64,000 nt of DNA from an uncultured Prevotellaceae bacterium (GTDB lineage: Bacteria > Bacteroidota > Bacteroidia > Bacteroidales > Muribaculaceae). The position numbers and the translations under genes are program-made. This document shows, in pieces, positions 35,262 to 44,308 of this stretch. The number at the start of each line of letters is the position of its first letter. Position 1 is the stretch's first letter. The notes under the pieces were generated by a model, which had not been told where the DNA came from, searched no databases, and saw only the letters and a list, made by a program, of their open reading frames with translations. The stretch is from positions 1 to 64,000 of the forward strand of contig ONKD01000032.1 of the NCBI GenBank assembly GCA_900318345.1, written 5' to 3'.

Positions 35262-35594
35262 ATGGATTACAAGAAGACTAACGCGCCACTTACCACTACA
35301 GTGCATGACATTATCGAGATGGCTGAGCCCACGGGCAACATCTATGAGACCGTGTGCATCATTAGTAAGCGAGCTAACCAGATTGCTGCCGAGATGAAGT
35401 CTGATCTGGAGAAAAAGCTCCAGGAATTTGCCACTATGAATGACACTCTTGAGGAAATCAGTGAGAACCGCGAGCAGATTGAGATCTCGAAGTACTACGA
35501 GAAGCTGCCCAAGCCCACACTCATCGCCACTCAAGAGTATCTTGAGGATAAGTTGGCTTACCGTAATATCGCCAAGGAGAAAGAGGAGTTCTAA
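35262..35594 (+). CDS. rpoZ: RNA polymerase omega (Rpb6/RpoK-like) subunit
   Basis: The 110-residue protein matches the Bacteroidetes omega/Rpb6 family: TGNIYETVCIISKRANQIAAEMKSDLEKKL is the conserved region that clamps beta'. The C-terminal PKPTLIATQEYLEDKLAYR is typical of the phylum's version. Conserved position directly after bamD. Confidence 0.9.
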   Translation: MDYKKTNAPLTTTVHDIIEMAEPTGNIYETVCIISKRANQIAAEMKSDLEKKLQEFATMNDTLEEISENREQIEISKYYEKLPKPTLIATQEYLEDKLAYRNIAKEKEEF

Positions 35595-35630
35595 AAGACA
35601 CCTGTTCTCTGGTGACATAATGATAACAAG

Positions 35631-35668
35631 AAAGGAGGGTGGTGCCATCATGGGCAGACTCCTCCTTT
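35631..35668 (+). terminator. Terminator of bamD-rpoZ
   Basis: AAAGGAGG (35631-35638) pairs with CCTCCTTT (35661-35668), followed by further T residues. It lies 37 bases after the rpoZ stop codon. Confidence 0.65.
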
Positions 35669-35746
35669 TTATGCTTGTAAAAAGCGTGGCCCGTTTTGAG
35701 AGGGGGGACTTGTGATAGATGAACCGATAATAATGACCGACGGATT

Positions 35747-36682
35747 ATGAGATTTGAGTTTTCTGATTTCAGCAAGAAAAGAAGCCAACTGATGGGCATA
35801 TCCATGCTCATGATCATGGTTTTCCACAGCGGAATGATGTTGCAGTCCAGATATACACAATTTGGTGATGTGGGCGTGGAGTTCTTTCTTGTGATTTCGG
35901 CAATCGGATTGTTTTTCTCACTCTCCAAGAACAATAATAAACGAGCCTTCTACAAGAAAAGGGTTTTACGCATCCTTCCCACCTATCTCATTGTCGCCGC
36001 GCCCTATTTTGCCCATAATCAGGAGTTTTCGATAGGTAACTACCTGATTAATCTCTCAGGCTTGTGTATCCTTTACAATAACCGTTTCTTTTGGTTCATC
36101 GGCGAGATATTGATCTGTTATTTGCTGGCGCCATTCTATTTCGAGGTGATGAAAAAGCACAAACTGTCCATAGTCATCCCCTTTGTTACGCTGGCGGTTT
36201 GTTACGTCCTTGGACAGTGTTTCCCCCCGCTGGCCATCATGCTCATCAGGTTCGCCATATTCTTTTTAGGGCTCCATCTGGCCAAGTTGGTCTATGACAA
36301 GCAGGTAATCGACAGTTGGCTGGTGCTGCCGGTTTGTTTGCTGTCACTGATTCTGATACCGGTCATTGGTGATATGCCGATTCCTGAAGAACAGCGTTGG
36401 TTGGCTTTTTTCTTCCTCTCCATCCCTGCTCTCGGTGCCCTTGTCATGATGCTGGATAAATGTCCTTCTTTCATCAGTCAATCGCTTGCCTTTGTGGGTG
36501 GTATCACATTAGAGATATACCTGTTGCATGAGCGCATTTGCCTCAGGGCCATGGAGTTGCTGTTTGGTCCACTCCTTGGTGCGGTTTTGAGTTTCCCGGT
36601 GTGCATCTTCCTGGCTTATTTGCTCAGCAAGATGATGAAAATCGTCAACAAGCATCTGTTGCCAACGTCTACCAAGGCTTAG
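35747..36682 (+). CDS. Acyltransferase family 3 (OafA/YrhL-like) membrane protein
   Basis: Integral membrane protein of 311 residues with about nine or ten hydrophobic segments. The N-terminal stretch GISMLMIMVFHSGMM carries the His of the family's active-site region, and FGDVGVEFFLVISAIGLFFSL matches the second motif. YKKRVLRILPTYL is the conserved positively charged loop. Members acetylate sugars of O-antigen, capsule or peptidoglycan. The acceptor is unknown. The gene is rather AT-rich for the region and stands alone between rpoZ and an ECF-type gene, as if recently inserted. Confidence 0.85.
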   Translation: MRFEFSDFSKKRSQLMGISMLMIMVFHSGMMLQSRYTQFGDVGVEFFLVISAIGLFFSLSKNNNKRAFYKKRVLRILPTYLIVAAPYFAHNQEFSIGNYLINLSGLCILYNNRFFWFIGEILICYLLAPFYFEVMKKHKLSIVIPFVTLAVCYVLGQCFPPLAIMLIRFAIFFLGLHLAKLVYDKQVIDSWLVLPVCLLSLILIPVIGDMPIPEEQRWLAFFFLSIPALGALVMMLDKCPSFISQSLAFVGGITLEIYLLHERICLRAMELLFGPLLGAVLSFPVCIFLAYLLSKMMKIVNKHLLPTSTKA

Positions 36683-36820
36683 TTTTTTGCTGCCTAATTA
36701 TACATGCTTGGGTGATTGACGGCATCTCCTGGCTATCGCTGGGATGCCATATCGCTCGCTCCTCAATGATACCCCAAAAGCGATAATTGAAGAGATTGTA
36801 AGATTTTTCTTCATTTTTCC

Positions 36821-36850
36821 TTGCAAAATCGTTGAATTGATGTAATTTTG
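36821..36850 (+). promoter_or_regulatory. Promoter of the ECF S-component-like gene
   Basis: TTG (36821-36823) and TAATTTTG (36843-36850) are 19 bases apart. The start codon is 29 bases downstream. Confidence 0.5.
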
Positions 36851-36878
36851 CCAAATATTTATCAAAATATCACAGATT

Positions 36879-37454
36879 ATGGAAGGAGCATTCAAAGTGA
36901 TTATACTGGCTGGCTTGTATGTGTTGGCATTCTTTTTGGTGGAGTGCTTAGGTTTTTTACATCCGTTTGGCTGGACCTATAGCGCGGTATTCCTGGCCGT
37001 TGTCGCCGCGTGGCCCTATTTCAAGTTGTGCCAGCGTTTTCCCATACCATGCGTCGCCATCATTTGCTCGGTGTTGCTGCTCATGTGCAATTTCCTCATT
37101 GGTGAGGGACATGAATACTTTGCCCTTGGATGTGTGGGATTTGGCTGCATTGCCGAGCTTTTGCGCAAGGTCTTTGGCAACTATCGTGGTCGCAAGGGTG
37201 TGATTGCCAGCTATGCAGTGATGTCGCTCATCCCCTTCTCGATGACCTGCGTCCTGTGGATTGATTATGACACCGCCATGGAACTGGTCGTTAACCGCAT
37301 GGGAGACATCTATGCCGCCGTGATGGGCCGCATGCTCTCCAAGTATATGCTCTTGGCCATGATAATCCTCACGCTCGTGTTTGCCGTGTTGACGATGTGG
37401 ATATTGACCCGCAACTGGCGCCCGCGCGATGAGTACCATTTCATCAGGGAATAA
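36879..37454 (+). CDS. ECF-type substrate-binding membrane protein (MptD / Trep_Strep-like S component)
   Basis: The 191-residue protein has five to six membrane segments. The arrangement GHEYFALGCVGFGCIAELLRK, the polar GNYRGRKGVIASYAVMSLIPF and a later MGDIYAAVMGRML follow the MptD/Trep_Strep family of S components. These capture a small nutrient and normally dock on an EcfT-EcfA energy module. No EcfT or EcfA gene is in the window, so it must rely on a shared module, act alone, or do something else. The substrate is unknown. Confidence 0.55.
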   Translation: MEGAFKVIILAGLYVLAFFLVECLGFLHPFGWTYSAVFLAVVAAWPYFKLCQRFPIPCVAIICSVLLLMCNFLIGEGHEYFALGCVGFGCIAELLRKVFGNYRGRKGVIASYAVMSLIPFSMTCVLWIDYDTAMELVVNRMGDIYAAVMGRMLSKYMLLAMIILTLVFAVLTMWILTRNWRPRDEYHFIRE

Positions 37455-37490
37455 GCTGAGTGCTCATAGTCACTGGCTTAAAAATATCTA

Positions 37491-37522
37491 GAGGCAGAAC
37501 CCATCCGATGGTGTTCTGCCTC
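37491..37522. terminator. Bidirectional terminator
   Basis: GAGGCAGAAC pairs perfectly with GTTCTGCCTC around a 12-base loop, flanked by A-rich sequence on the left and TTTTTA on the right. It serves the convergent ECF-like gene and capD-like gene. Confidence 0.85.
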
Positions 37523-37551
37523 AATTTTTAAGTCGTGTGATGTGCTGAAAG

Positions 37552-39561
37552 TTATTCGGCGGTGGGCTGCACGGCGTTAGGGGCGATGGGCTTGCCCTCG
37601 TTCTCGATTTCCTTGTCGATAGCCTCAAACTTGCTGTGCATGCTCTTGTACTCGGGCACAAACTCTTTCATGGCATAAACCATCTCGTGGACGTCACCCT
37701 TTGACGCAAATGTGATGATCTTGTCAATGTGGGTGCACACGTCTTTATAGTCATACATCTTCACCTTGGCAACCATGATTTTCTTGTTGACGGTCGCCGT
37801 GGTTTTCTCCTTATCGTTAAGCAGCTCCTCATACAGTTTCTCGCCGGGACGCAGGCCTATCTCTTCAATCTTGATGTCAACATCGGGCTTGAGACCAGCT
37901 AGGGAGATCATGCGGCGCGCCATGTCATAGATTTTCACCGGCTCGCCCATGTCAAAGATGTAGATTTCGCCGCCATTGCCCATGCAGCCAGCCTCAAGCA
38001 CCAGTGAGCAGGCCTCGGGAATGGTCATGAAGTAGCGGATAATCTCCTTGTGGGTGACGGTCACAGGGCCGCCAGCCGCAATCTGCTTGCGGAACAACGG
38101 AATTACCGAGCCGTTGCTGCCCAGCACGTTGCCAAATCGAGTGGTGATGAACTGGGTTTTCTTCCCCTTTTGCTGTGCGTCATGGAACAATGATTGGCAG
38201 TAGATCTCGGCGAGGCGTTTGGTGCAACCCATCACGTTAGTGGGGTTAACGGCCTTGTCGGTCGAGATCATCACAAACTTGTAAACGCCATATTTCAGGG
38301 CCAGGTCGGCCACATTTCGCGTGCCCATCACGTTGGCCAGAATGGCTTCGGTGGGGTTGATTTCCATCATCGGCACGTGCTTGTAGGCGGCAGCGTGGAA
38401 GACATAGCTGGGATGGAACTTCTCGAAGGCTTCCTCGACGCGCTCGCGGTTGCGCACATCGCCCATGAACAGCTCGATATCGGCATCGGGATAATCTTTC
38501 TTCATCTCCAGCGAGATGTCGTGCATCGGCGTCTCGGCTTGGTCAAACAAGATGATTTTGCTCGCATGGTAGCTGGCCACCTGTCGCACAATCTCGCTAC
38601 CAATCGATCCACAGGCACCGGTGATGAGTACACACGAGCCGTTGATGTGCTTGCTCACGAGCGGGTTGTTCAGCACAATGGGGTCACGGCCCAGCAAGTC
38701 CTCGATCTGAACCTCCTTGATGTAGGTGGAGATGCCTTTCTCGTTCTGGCCTTTTGGGTCATCCTGCTCAAACTCGGCCACCTTGTTCATGGCCAGCAGG
38801 GCAATGTCGTTTTTGATAAAGTAATCGGCAAAACCGCTACTCATCAGGTTGTTGCTCTTGGCGTCATAGATGAGTCCAACAATACCATTCTTGGCAAACT
38901 CGTCGCTCGTGGTTTTAGGATCAAAATGATAGATTTTCAAGCCGTTGATCTCAGAGTTGGTATTATTTGACTTGATGCTGAGCAGGCCCACGGGCAGGTA
39001 TTTACCGCCAATCTCGCCCTTCAACGCGTTAGCCAGGAACACCGAGTTGAAAGTCGTGCCCAGAACGAGCACGCGCTTGCGGCCTTCGGTGGCATTGTTC
39101 ATGCGCATGTACAGGTACTTGATGCACAATCGTTCAATCATCATCATCGAGAAGGACAATGCCCCGATGACAAGAATATTCCAGAACTTAATGAGCTCAG
39201 CATGAGCGAAAACGAGCCAAAGGGCATTGATCACGCACAGGATAACTGAGGCTATTATTACGGCTATGAATATGCGGTACAGGTCTTCAATCACCGATAG
39301 GCGGATGACGCAGGTATAGCTCTTGGATATATAGGAAACAACAAAATATACGCCAATGACGATAGCGGCGACAAACAAGACGTTTAACGGTCCTGTCACA
39401 ATGTGCAACGAGTAGGTATCGGCAATCACAGTAGCTGCATAACTGATCAACACAATGACCATGTCGAGCAACAAGATGATCCACCGTGGGGTTGTTCTTA
39501 CCTTAAATGACCGGAGAATTCTCAGGTCCATCAATTTATTTAGTAGTTGTTCCATCTGCAA
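37552..39561 (-). CDS. Membrane-anchored nucleotide-sugar 4,6-dehydratase/epimerase (CapD/WbpM-like)
   Basis: The 669-residue protein has four N-terminal membrane helices (about residues 25-145), a CoA-binding-like Rossmann domain (RKRVLVLGTTFNSVFLANAL), then the SDR catalytic domain. The latter has VLITGACGSIGSEIVRQV for NAD(P), VFHAAAYKHVPMME, and STDKAVNPTNVMGCTKR. These proteins make UDP-4-keto-6-deoxy sugars, or epimerise UDP-GlcNAc, for capsule or O-antigen. No other glycan genes adjoin on this side. The C-terminal ~70 residues are acidic and poorly conserved. Confidence 0.9.
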   Translation of the reverse strand: MQMEQLLNKLMDLRILRSFKVRTTPRWIILLLDMVIVLISYAATVIADTYSLHIVTGPLNVLFVAAIVIGVYFVVSYISKSYTCVIRLSVIEDLYRIFIAVIIASVILCVINALWLVFAHAELIKFWNILVIGALSFSMMMIERLCIKYLYMRMNNATEGRKRVLVLGTTFNSVFLANALKGEIGGKYLPVGLLSIKSNNTNSEINGLKIYHFDPKTTSDEFAKNGIVGLIYDAKSNNLMSSGFADYFIKNDIALLAMNKVAEFEQDDPKGQNEKGISTYIKEVQIEDLLGRDPIVLNNPLVSKHINGSCVLITGACGSIGSEIVRQVASYHASKIILFDQAETPMHDISLEMKKDYPDADIELFMGDVRNRERVEEAFEKFHPSYVFHAAAYKHVPMMEINPTEAILANVMGTRNVADLALKYGVYKFVMISTDKAVNPTNVMGCTKRLAEIYCQSLFHDAQQKGKKTQFITTRFGNVLGSNGSVIPLFRKQIAAGGPVTVTHKEIIRYFMTIPEACSLVLEAGCMGNGGEIYIFDMGEPVKIYDMARRMISLAGLKPDVDIKIEEIGLRPGEKLYEELLNDKEKTTATVNKKIMVAKVKMYDYKDVCTHIDKIITFASKGDVHEMVYAMKEFVPEYKSMHSKFEAIDKEIENEGKPIAPNAVQPTAE

Positions 39562-40141
39562 GTGTAAACTTTTTCATGTCTTGAAGAATGATAGGACGGT
39601 ACAAATCCTTTTCATTCCCCTCAATGGGCGCTTTGCGCATTGGGTTTAAAGGGTTGATATACAGTCACATCATTTGTGTCTGAATAAGGGGCATAACTCC
39701 CCTAAAATTACAATCAAGCCCACAAAAGTAACTATTTTCTTTCAATAAACAACAATATCTCTAAAAAAACACTCTTTGGCCACTTGGCCATGCCTGGCAA
39801 GTCTATCTATCGCCTGTTTTTTGCCCTGCGATTATTGGAAGCTCGGCAGCCCTATCGTGTGAAAAATGAGAAAATTATAGGGCTTGTGGATTAGCCGCAT
39901 GGTGGTTGATGTCCTGCATCGTGGTCTTTGACCCCTCGTTCGCTGGAGCCACTTCAACTCCTAACTCCTAACCTTTAACCTTTAACCCTTAACCCTTAAC
40001 CTTTAACCCTTAACCTCTAACCTTTAAACCTTAACCCCTAATCACGTGTTTTAATGCTTATTCCACAAAAAAAACCTATTCATTCATTTGAGTTAAAAAT
40101 AAAATGTCTAATTTTGCACGTTTAAATGTAAATTCGATAGA
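39562..40141. repeat. Intergenic region with telomere-like heptamer tract
   Basis: No gene in 580 bases. From 39956 to 40041 there are about twelve heptamer-like units (CTAACCTTTAACCTTTAACCCTTAACC...), strongly reminiscent of TTAACCY telomere-type repeats. Shorter tracts of the same type lie at about 24343, 44262, 48405, 49676 (TTAGAGG orientation), 52541 and 53273. Near 39618-39640 a CAATGGGCGC/GCGCATTG hairpin sits in the leader of the capD-like gene. Confidence 0.7.
40087..40116 (+). promoter_or_regulatory. Promoter of the surface-protein operon
   Basis: TTTG (40087-40090) and TAATTTTG (40109-40116), 18 bases apart. The first start codon follows after 25 bases. Confidence 0.7.
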
Positions 40142-41311
40142 ATGGACTGTATCATACCTAATTATAGGCATCTCATTATCGGGATGTTAGCAATGCTGCT
40201 GATGGCTGTGAACACGTCATGCGGTGACGAGCCCGATGGCTGTGAGGCCGATATCGAGACGGTGACCCTTCACGTGTCGAGCCCTGAGCACTTCTTCTTT
40301 CAGGCGACTGACTCGATGCAGGTTGTCCTCTCGACCGATAGCGTTATTACGTTTGCCGTGCGAGGCGATGCCGACGTAACGTCACTCTCGCCTGTCTTGA
40401 CACTGTCACAAGGCGCTACTGTGACCCCCGAGAGCGGCACTACCCATGACTTCTCTAACGGACCAGTCGTTTACACCGTCACGTCCCAGGACGGCAAGTG
40501 GCGGCGCACCTATCGGGTGAACATCGTCCCCACAATGGTTACTGTTGCCGACACGTTGTGCTATGACTTTGAGCACTATGAGCTGGAAACGGCCACTCAG
40601 CGCTACTACCAGTGGCATAACGTCTTGCCTGACGGCTCGCTGGGTAATGACTGGGCCACGGCCAATGCCGGTTACCGCATCTCGATGAGCACGGCACTGC
40701 CCGAGGATTATCCCACCACTCCCTTGGTCGATGGCTATGATGGCGCTGCCGTGTGCCTGATGACACGCGACACGGGACCCTTTGGACGCATGGCCAATAA
40801 ACGGTTAGCGGCAGGAAATATGTTCTTGGGCACGTTTGACATCAGGATCGCGATGAGCGACCACCTGCGCGCTACACGCTTCGGTCTGCCGTTTACCAGC
40901 CGTCCCGCTCGCTTCACGGGCTACTACACCTATGAGCCTGGTCCCACCGTTCAAGACTTCTACGGCAATCCCATCGAGGGCCGCGTCGATTCGGCCGACG
41001 TGTATGCAGTCTTTTACCGCAACCACGACGCTGCGGGCAACGAGGTGGTGCTCTACGGTGACAATGTGCTGTCGAGCAATCAGATTGTGGCCGTTGCCAA
41101 CCTGGGATATTACGAGCCCACCACAACGTGGACAGCCTGGGATGCTGAATTTGTATATAGAGAAACCATCGACGAGCAGTTGCTGGCAAACCGCGGCTAT
41201 AGCCTAGCCATCGTCTTCTCCTCGAGCCGAGGGGGTGGCGACTTCATCGGAGCCATCGGCAGCCGCCTGTGTGTGGATAAAGTTCGCCTCTTCTGCACGC
41301 ATGAAGAATAA
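40142..41311 (+). CDS. PCMD-domain surface lipoprotein
   Basis: The 389-residue protein has a signal peptide with a probable lipid Cys in VNTSCGDEPD; the acidic residues right after it fit the Bacteroidetes surface-export signal. An N-terminal Ig-like domain (about residues 35-130) resembles the DUF5018/cadherin-like repeats of this group. The rest matches the 'putative carbohydrate metabolism domain' (PCMD): PTTPLVDGYDGAAVCLMTRDTG and a C-terminal FIGAIGSRLCVDKVRL. Its role in glycan binding is assumed only from the family name. First gene of a four-gene operon. Confidence 0.7.
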   Translation: MDCIIPNYRHLIIGMLAMLLMAVNTSCGDEPDGCEADIETVTLHVSSPEHFFFQATDSMQVVLSTDSVITFAVRGDADVTSLSPVLTLSQGATVTPESGTTHDFSNGPVVYTVTSQDGKWRRTYRVNIVPTMVTVADTLCYDFEHYELETATQRYYQWHNVLPDGSLGNDWATANAGYRISMSTALPEDYPTTPLVDGYDGAAVCLMTRDTGPFGRMANKRLAAGNMFLGTFDIRIAMSDHLRATRFGLPFTSRPARFTGYYTYEPGPTVQDFYGNPIEGRVDSADVYAVFYRNHDAAGNEVVLYGDNVLSSNQIVAVANLGYYEPTTTWTAWDAEFVYRETIDEQLLANRGYSLAIVFSSSRGGGDFIGAIGSRLCVDKVRLFCTHEE

Positions 41312-41326
41312 AAATTACAGTTGACA

Positions 41327-42085
41327 ATGACCAACATAAAAACAACCCTATCAGTAGCCTTACTGCTTGTCATCACCACGACAATGGGCGTGAGTGCCAC
41401 GGTGCTCGATAGCTTGAGTTATGACGTGCGCCTGGGATATGCTCTGGGTGGTACTGTGCCCACCCATGTTGACAACAAGATACGTCACCTCAACAGTTTC
41501 AACCCTGGATTTAATTTCACCATAGCTGCCGAGGCTTCCTATCCGCTTGCCGAGCGCTGGTCGCTGCACTCGGGCCTGCGTTTTGAGCTGGGCAGCATGG
41601 ATGTGGACAGCCGGGTCAAGAATTATGACATCGAGGTGGTGCGAGGCGAGGAATCGCTTAGCGGAATCTTCAACGGCAATGTGCGCATCAAGACGGCCCA
41701 GCGTCGCATCACCTTGCCCATCCAGGCCGCCTATAGCTTGAACGACAAGTGGTCACTGCGTGGCGGCTTTTTCATGGCATGGCTCACTAACCGCCGGTTT
41801 TGGGGATGGGCTTACGACGGATACCTGCGTGAGGGCACTCCCGTTGGACCCAAGATTGAGATGGGAACAGAGCCTGGCGACCGTGGCGACTTTGACTTTG
41901 ACGCCAACATGCGCCACATGCAGTGGGGTCTAGATGTGGGCGCTGACTGGCAAATTCACCGCCGCTGGGGTGCTTTTGCTGAGTTGACCTATGGCCTGAG
42001 CGGCCTGTTCAAGAGTGACTTCCATTCGGTGGAAACCCTGCGGCCCTTGTATGGCACGCTGGGCATTATCTACCGCATCAAGTGA
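41327..42085 (+). CDS. Outer-membrane beta-barrel protein (PorT-like)
   Basis: The 252-residue protein, with a signal peptide ending near MGVSA, consists of alternating beta strands ending in aromatic residues: YDVRLGYALGG, WSLHSGLRFELGS, RITLPIQAAYSL, WGLDVGADWQIH, and the C-terminal YGTLGIIYRIK. This is typical of small outer-membrane porins of the OMP_b-brl_2 type in Bacteroidetes. The start is taken at ATG 41327; an in-frame TTG at 41321 is less likely. 15 bases after the PCMD gene, so co-transcribed. Confidence 0.75.
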   Translation: MTNIKTTLSVALLLVITTTMGVSATVLDSLSYDVRLGYALGGTVPTHVDNKIRHLNSFNPGFNFTIAAEASYPLAERWSLHSGLRFELGSMDVDSRVKNYDIEVVRGEESLSGIFNGNVRIKTAQRRITLPIQAAYSLNDKWSLRGGFFMAWLTNRRFWGWAYDGYLREGTPVGPKIEMGTEPGDRGDFDFDANMRHMQWGLDVGADWQIHRRWGAFAELTYGLSGLFKSDFHSVETLRPLYGTLGIIYRIK

Positions 42086-42103
42086 TAAGAAAATTATAAT
42101 ATA

Positions 42104-43618
42104 ATGAAAATGAAAAAATTAGCTTTAATGTTTAGCTTGGCATTGATGACCTGCATGGCCGGCAATGCATCTAGCATCGTTTTTAACGGCACATGGACAG
42201 TTACCATGGATGGTAATACCCAGACGTCCAATGACGGTGAGGTGACCATCGAAACCAACCCCACTGGCGTGGACAATATCAATTTCGTGATTCCTCCTTT
42301 TGGCATCAGCAGTGTATCGCTGTTCTCAGTTCCCGGTGCCACGGTCAATGGCATTACCGTTTATAGCACCGAGCGTGATGTGCAATTCGGTGGCTCAATG
42401 AAGCACGCCATCGTGCTTGCCCGCTACATCGGCGGAATGATGACTGCCGAGATTAACATCCCGGCCGAGGGCATCACCGCGAGGTTTGACAACGTGTATG
42501 ACCACTTCCAGCTGCCCAACAGCGGCTTTGAGGCCTGGACTGCCAGCACTGGCGAGCCCGACCGCTGGCATGGATTCAAGAGCGCAGGCGGCACCTATGC
42601 CACAACTTCGGCAGCTCTTGTCAAGCTTGAGAAAAGCCAGGACGTTCGCACTGGCGCTACCGGCTATAGTGCTGTGATGACCGCTAATTCCATCATTGGC
42701 ATCGTTGCTAACGGCACCATGACCAACGGCCGCCTCATGGCCGGTGCGATGAGCGCCGCCAGCCTTTCTAACCATGCCGAGATGGACAAGACCTCGACCG
42801 AGACCGACGCTAACGGCGACCTGTTCTACATGCCCCTGTATGCCAAGCCCGACGCGTTCAACGTGTGGATGAAGTACACCCAGGGCACCGCCAACGCCAA
42901 CAACAAGGCCAGCGTCAGTGTGAAGACCTTTGATGGTACCTACTATCAGGAGCCCGTGGATATGGAATATACCAACCTGTCGGGCAGCATCGTGGGTGGT
43001 CAGATCCCCGCTGGTGACTGGACCCACTATTCCTTCCCCTTTGACTACGACAGTTATGCTGCCAATGGTGCTGCCACCGAGGCCATTTTCGTCACTTTCT
43101 CGACCAATGGCAATCCCGGCCAGGGCAGCAAGAACGATGCCCTCTACGTCGATGACATGCAGCTGGTTTATCTGGCTCAGATGACCGACCTGCGTTACCA
43201 GGGTGTGACCCTGCAGGGCTGGAACCCCGCGGTTACTGACTACACCCTCGTCATGGACGGTGAGCCCAACCTTGACGACTTCACTGCCGATGTGACTGGC
43301 GCTAGCGCTGTGGTCACCAAGACCATGGAGCAGACCGACAACGGCTACCGCATCGCCATCAGCGCTGTTGCTGGCGACTTGCAGACGGCTACCGCCTATA
43401 TCATCAATGTCACCGTTCCTGCCGCAGGCATGAAAGGTGATGTGGACAACAGTGGCACGATCAACATCTCGGATGTGACCGCCCTCATTGACTACCTGCT
43501 CGCAGGTGGCGACGTCATTGAATATAATGCTGACGTTGACAACAGTGGCACGATCAACATCTCTGATGTGACCGCTCTCATCGACTATCTGTTGACCGGC
43601 AATTATCCCGCTAATTAA
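42104..43618 (+). CDS. Calycin-like/PCMD protein with two dockerin-like repeats
   Basis: The 504-residue secreted protein has a signal peptide (MFSLALMTCMAGNAS), a lipocalin-like N-terminal half (about residues 25-130; ATVNGITVYSTERDVQFGG), a PCMD-type middle domain (about 140-360; LPNSGFEAW...DALYVDDMQLVYL) and an Ig-like segment. The C-terminus carries two near-identical dockerin type I repeats, GDVDNSGTINISDVTALIDY and ADVDNSGTINISDVTALIDY. Each has the Asp/Asn residues of a calcium loop. The two repeats are 60 bp long and about 90% identical in DNA. Dockerins normally dock to cohesins; none is visible in the window. Confidence 0.8.
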   Translation: MKMKKLALMFSLALMTCMAGNASSIVFNGTWTVTMDGNTQTSNDGEVTIETNPTGVDNINFVIPPFGISSVSLFSVPGATVNGITVYSTERDVQFGGSMKHAIVLARYIGGMMTAEINIPAEGITARFDNVYDHFQLPNSGFEAWTASTGEPDRWHGFKSAGGTYATTSAALVKLEKSQDVRTGATGYSAVMTANSIIGIVANGTMTNGRLMAGAMSAASLSNHAEMDKTSTETDANGDLFYMPLYAKPDAFNVWMKYTQGTANANNKASVSVKTFDGTYYQEPVDMEYTNLSGSIVGGQIPAGDWTHYSFPFDYDSYAANGAATEAIFVTFSTNGNPGQGSKNDALYVDDMQLVYLAQMTDLRYQGVTLQGWNPAVTDYTLVMDGEPNLDDFTADVTGASAVVTKTMEQTDNGYRIAISAVAGDLQTATAYIINVTVPAAGMKGDVDNSGTINISDVTALIDYLLAGGDVIEYNADVDNSGTINISDVTALIDYLLTGNYPAN

Positions 43619-43637
43619 TCACTCAAATGTAATAACA

Positions 43638-44186
43638 ATGAAGAAATTATTTTTAATGTTTGCAGCTGTTTGCTGCGCTATGGCTGTCAATGCCACTTCC
43701 TATGGTTGCCACCTCAAGGTGACCATCAATGGCGAGAGCACTGAGCAGGACCAGGTGCCTGTCGAGGTTGTCAAGAACGGTAATACTTACACCTTGACCC
43801 TTAAGAATTTCATCCTCATGGCCGATGGCGTTTCTTTGCCAGTAGGTAATATTGAAGTCACTGGTGTCGAGGGTGTTGACGAGTATGGTTACACGGTAAT
43901 CCATTACAATAACCCGGTTACCATCACTCCTGGTAATGACCCCAATTATGGCGAGAGTGACTGGATTGGTCCCATGTTGGGCGAGGTGCCCATCGATTTG
44001 ACTTCGCGTTTCATCAGCACGGCAATCTCAGCCAATATCGACATCGATTTGTCCGAAATGTTAGGCCAGGTGATTGGCGTGTCGATCTTTGGTGTCGCAC
44101 CCCAGCTCAAGGGCGATGTCAACGAGGACAATGAGGTGAACATCACCGACGTGAACAACGTGATTGACATCATTGTTTCACAGTAA
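43638..44186 (+). CDS. Calycin-like secreted protein with one dockerin-like repeat
   Basis: The 182-residue protein begins MKKLFLMFAAVCCAMAVNA (signal peptide), then a lipocalin-like beta domain (YGCHLKVTINGEST, VEVVKNGNTYTLTLKNF). It ends with a single dockerin-like unit, GDVNEDNEVNITDVNNVIDI, related to the paired repeats of the preceding gene. Probably a smaller paralogue or partner of that protein. Last gene of the operon; a terminator follows. Confidence 0.75.
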   Translation: MKKLFLMFAAVCCAMAVNATSYGCHLKVTINGESTEQDQVPVEVVKNGNTYTLTLKNFILMADGVSLPVGNIEVTGVEGVDEYGYTVIHYNNPVTITPGNDPNYGESDWIGPMLGEVPIDLTSRFISTAISANIDIDLSEMLGQVIGVSIFGVAPQLKGDVNEDNEVNITDVNNVIDIIVSQ

Positions 44187-44209
44187 GGTAGATCATTGAT
44201 AAAAACAGT

Positions 44210-44252
44210 GAGGGCAAGGCTCGACGAGGTGTCATCGTCAAGTCTTGCCCTC
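44210..44252 (+). terminator. Terminator of the surface-protein operon
   Basis: GAGGGCAAG pairs perfectly with CTTGCCCTC; a TTTC run follows. It lies 24 bases after the last stop codon. Confidence 0.8.
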
Positions 44253-44308
44253 TTTCAATTCACTAATCTTTAATCTCTAATCACTAATCAATTCCAGCTG
44301 CATCGCAG

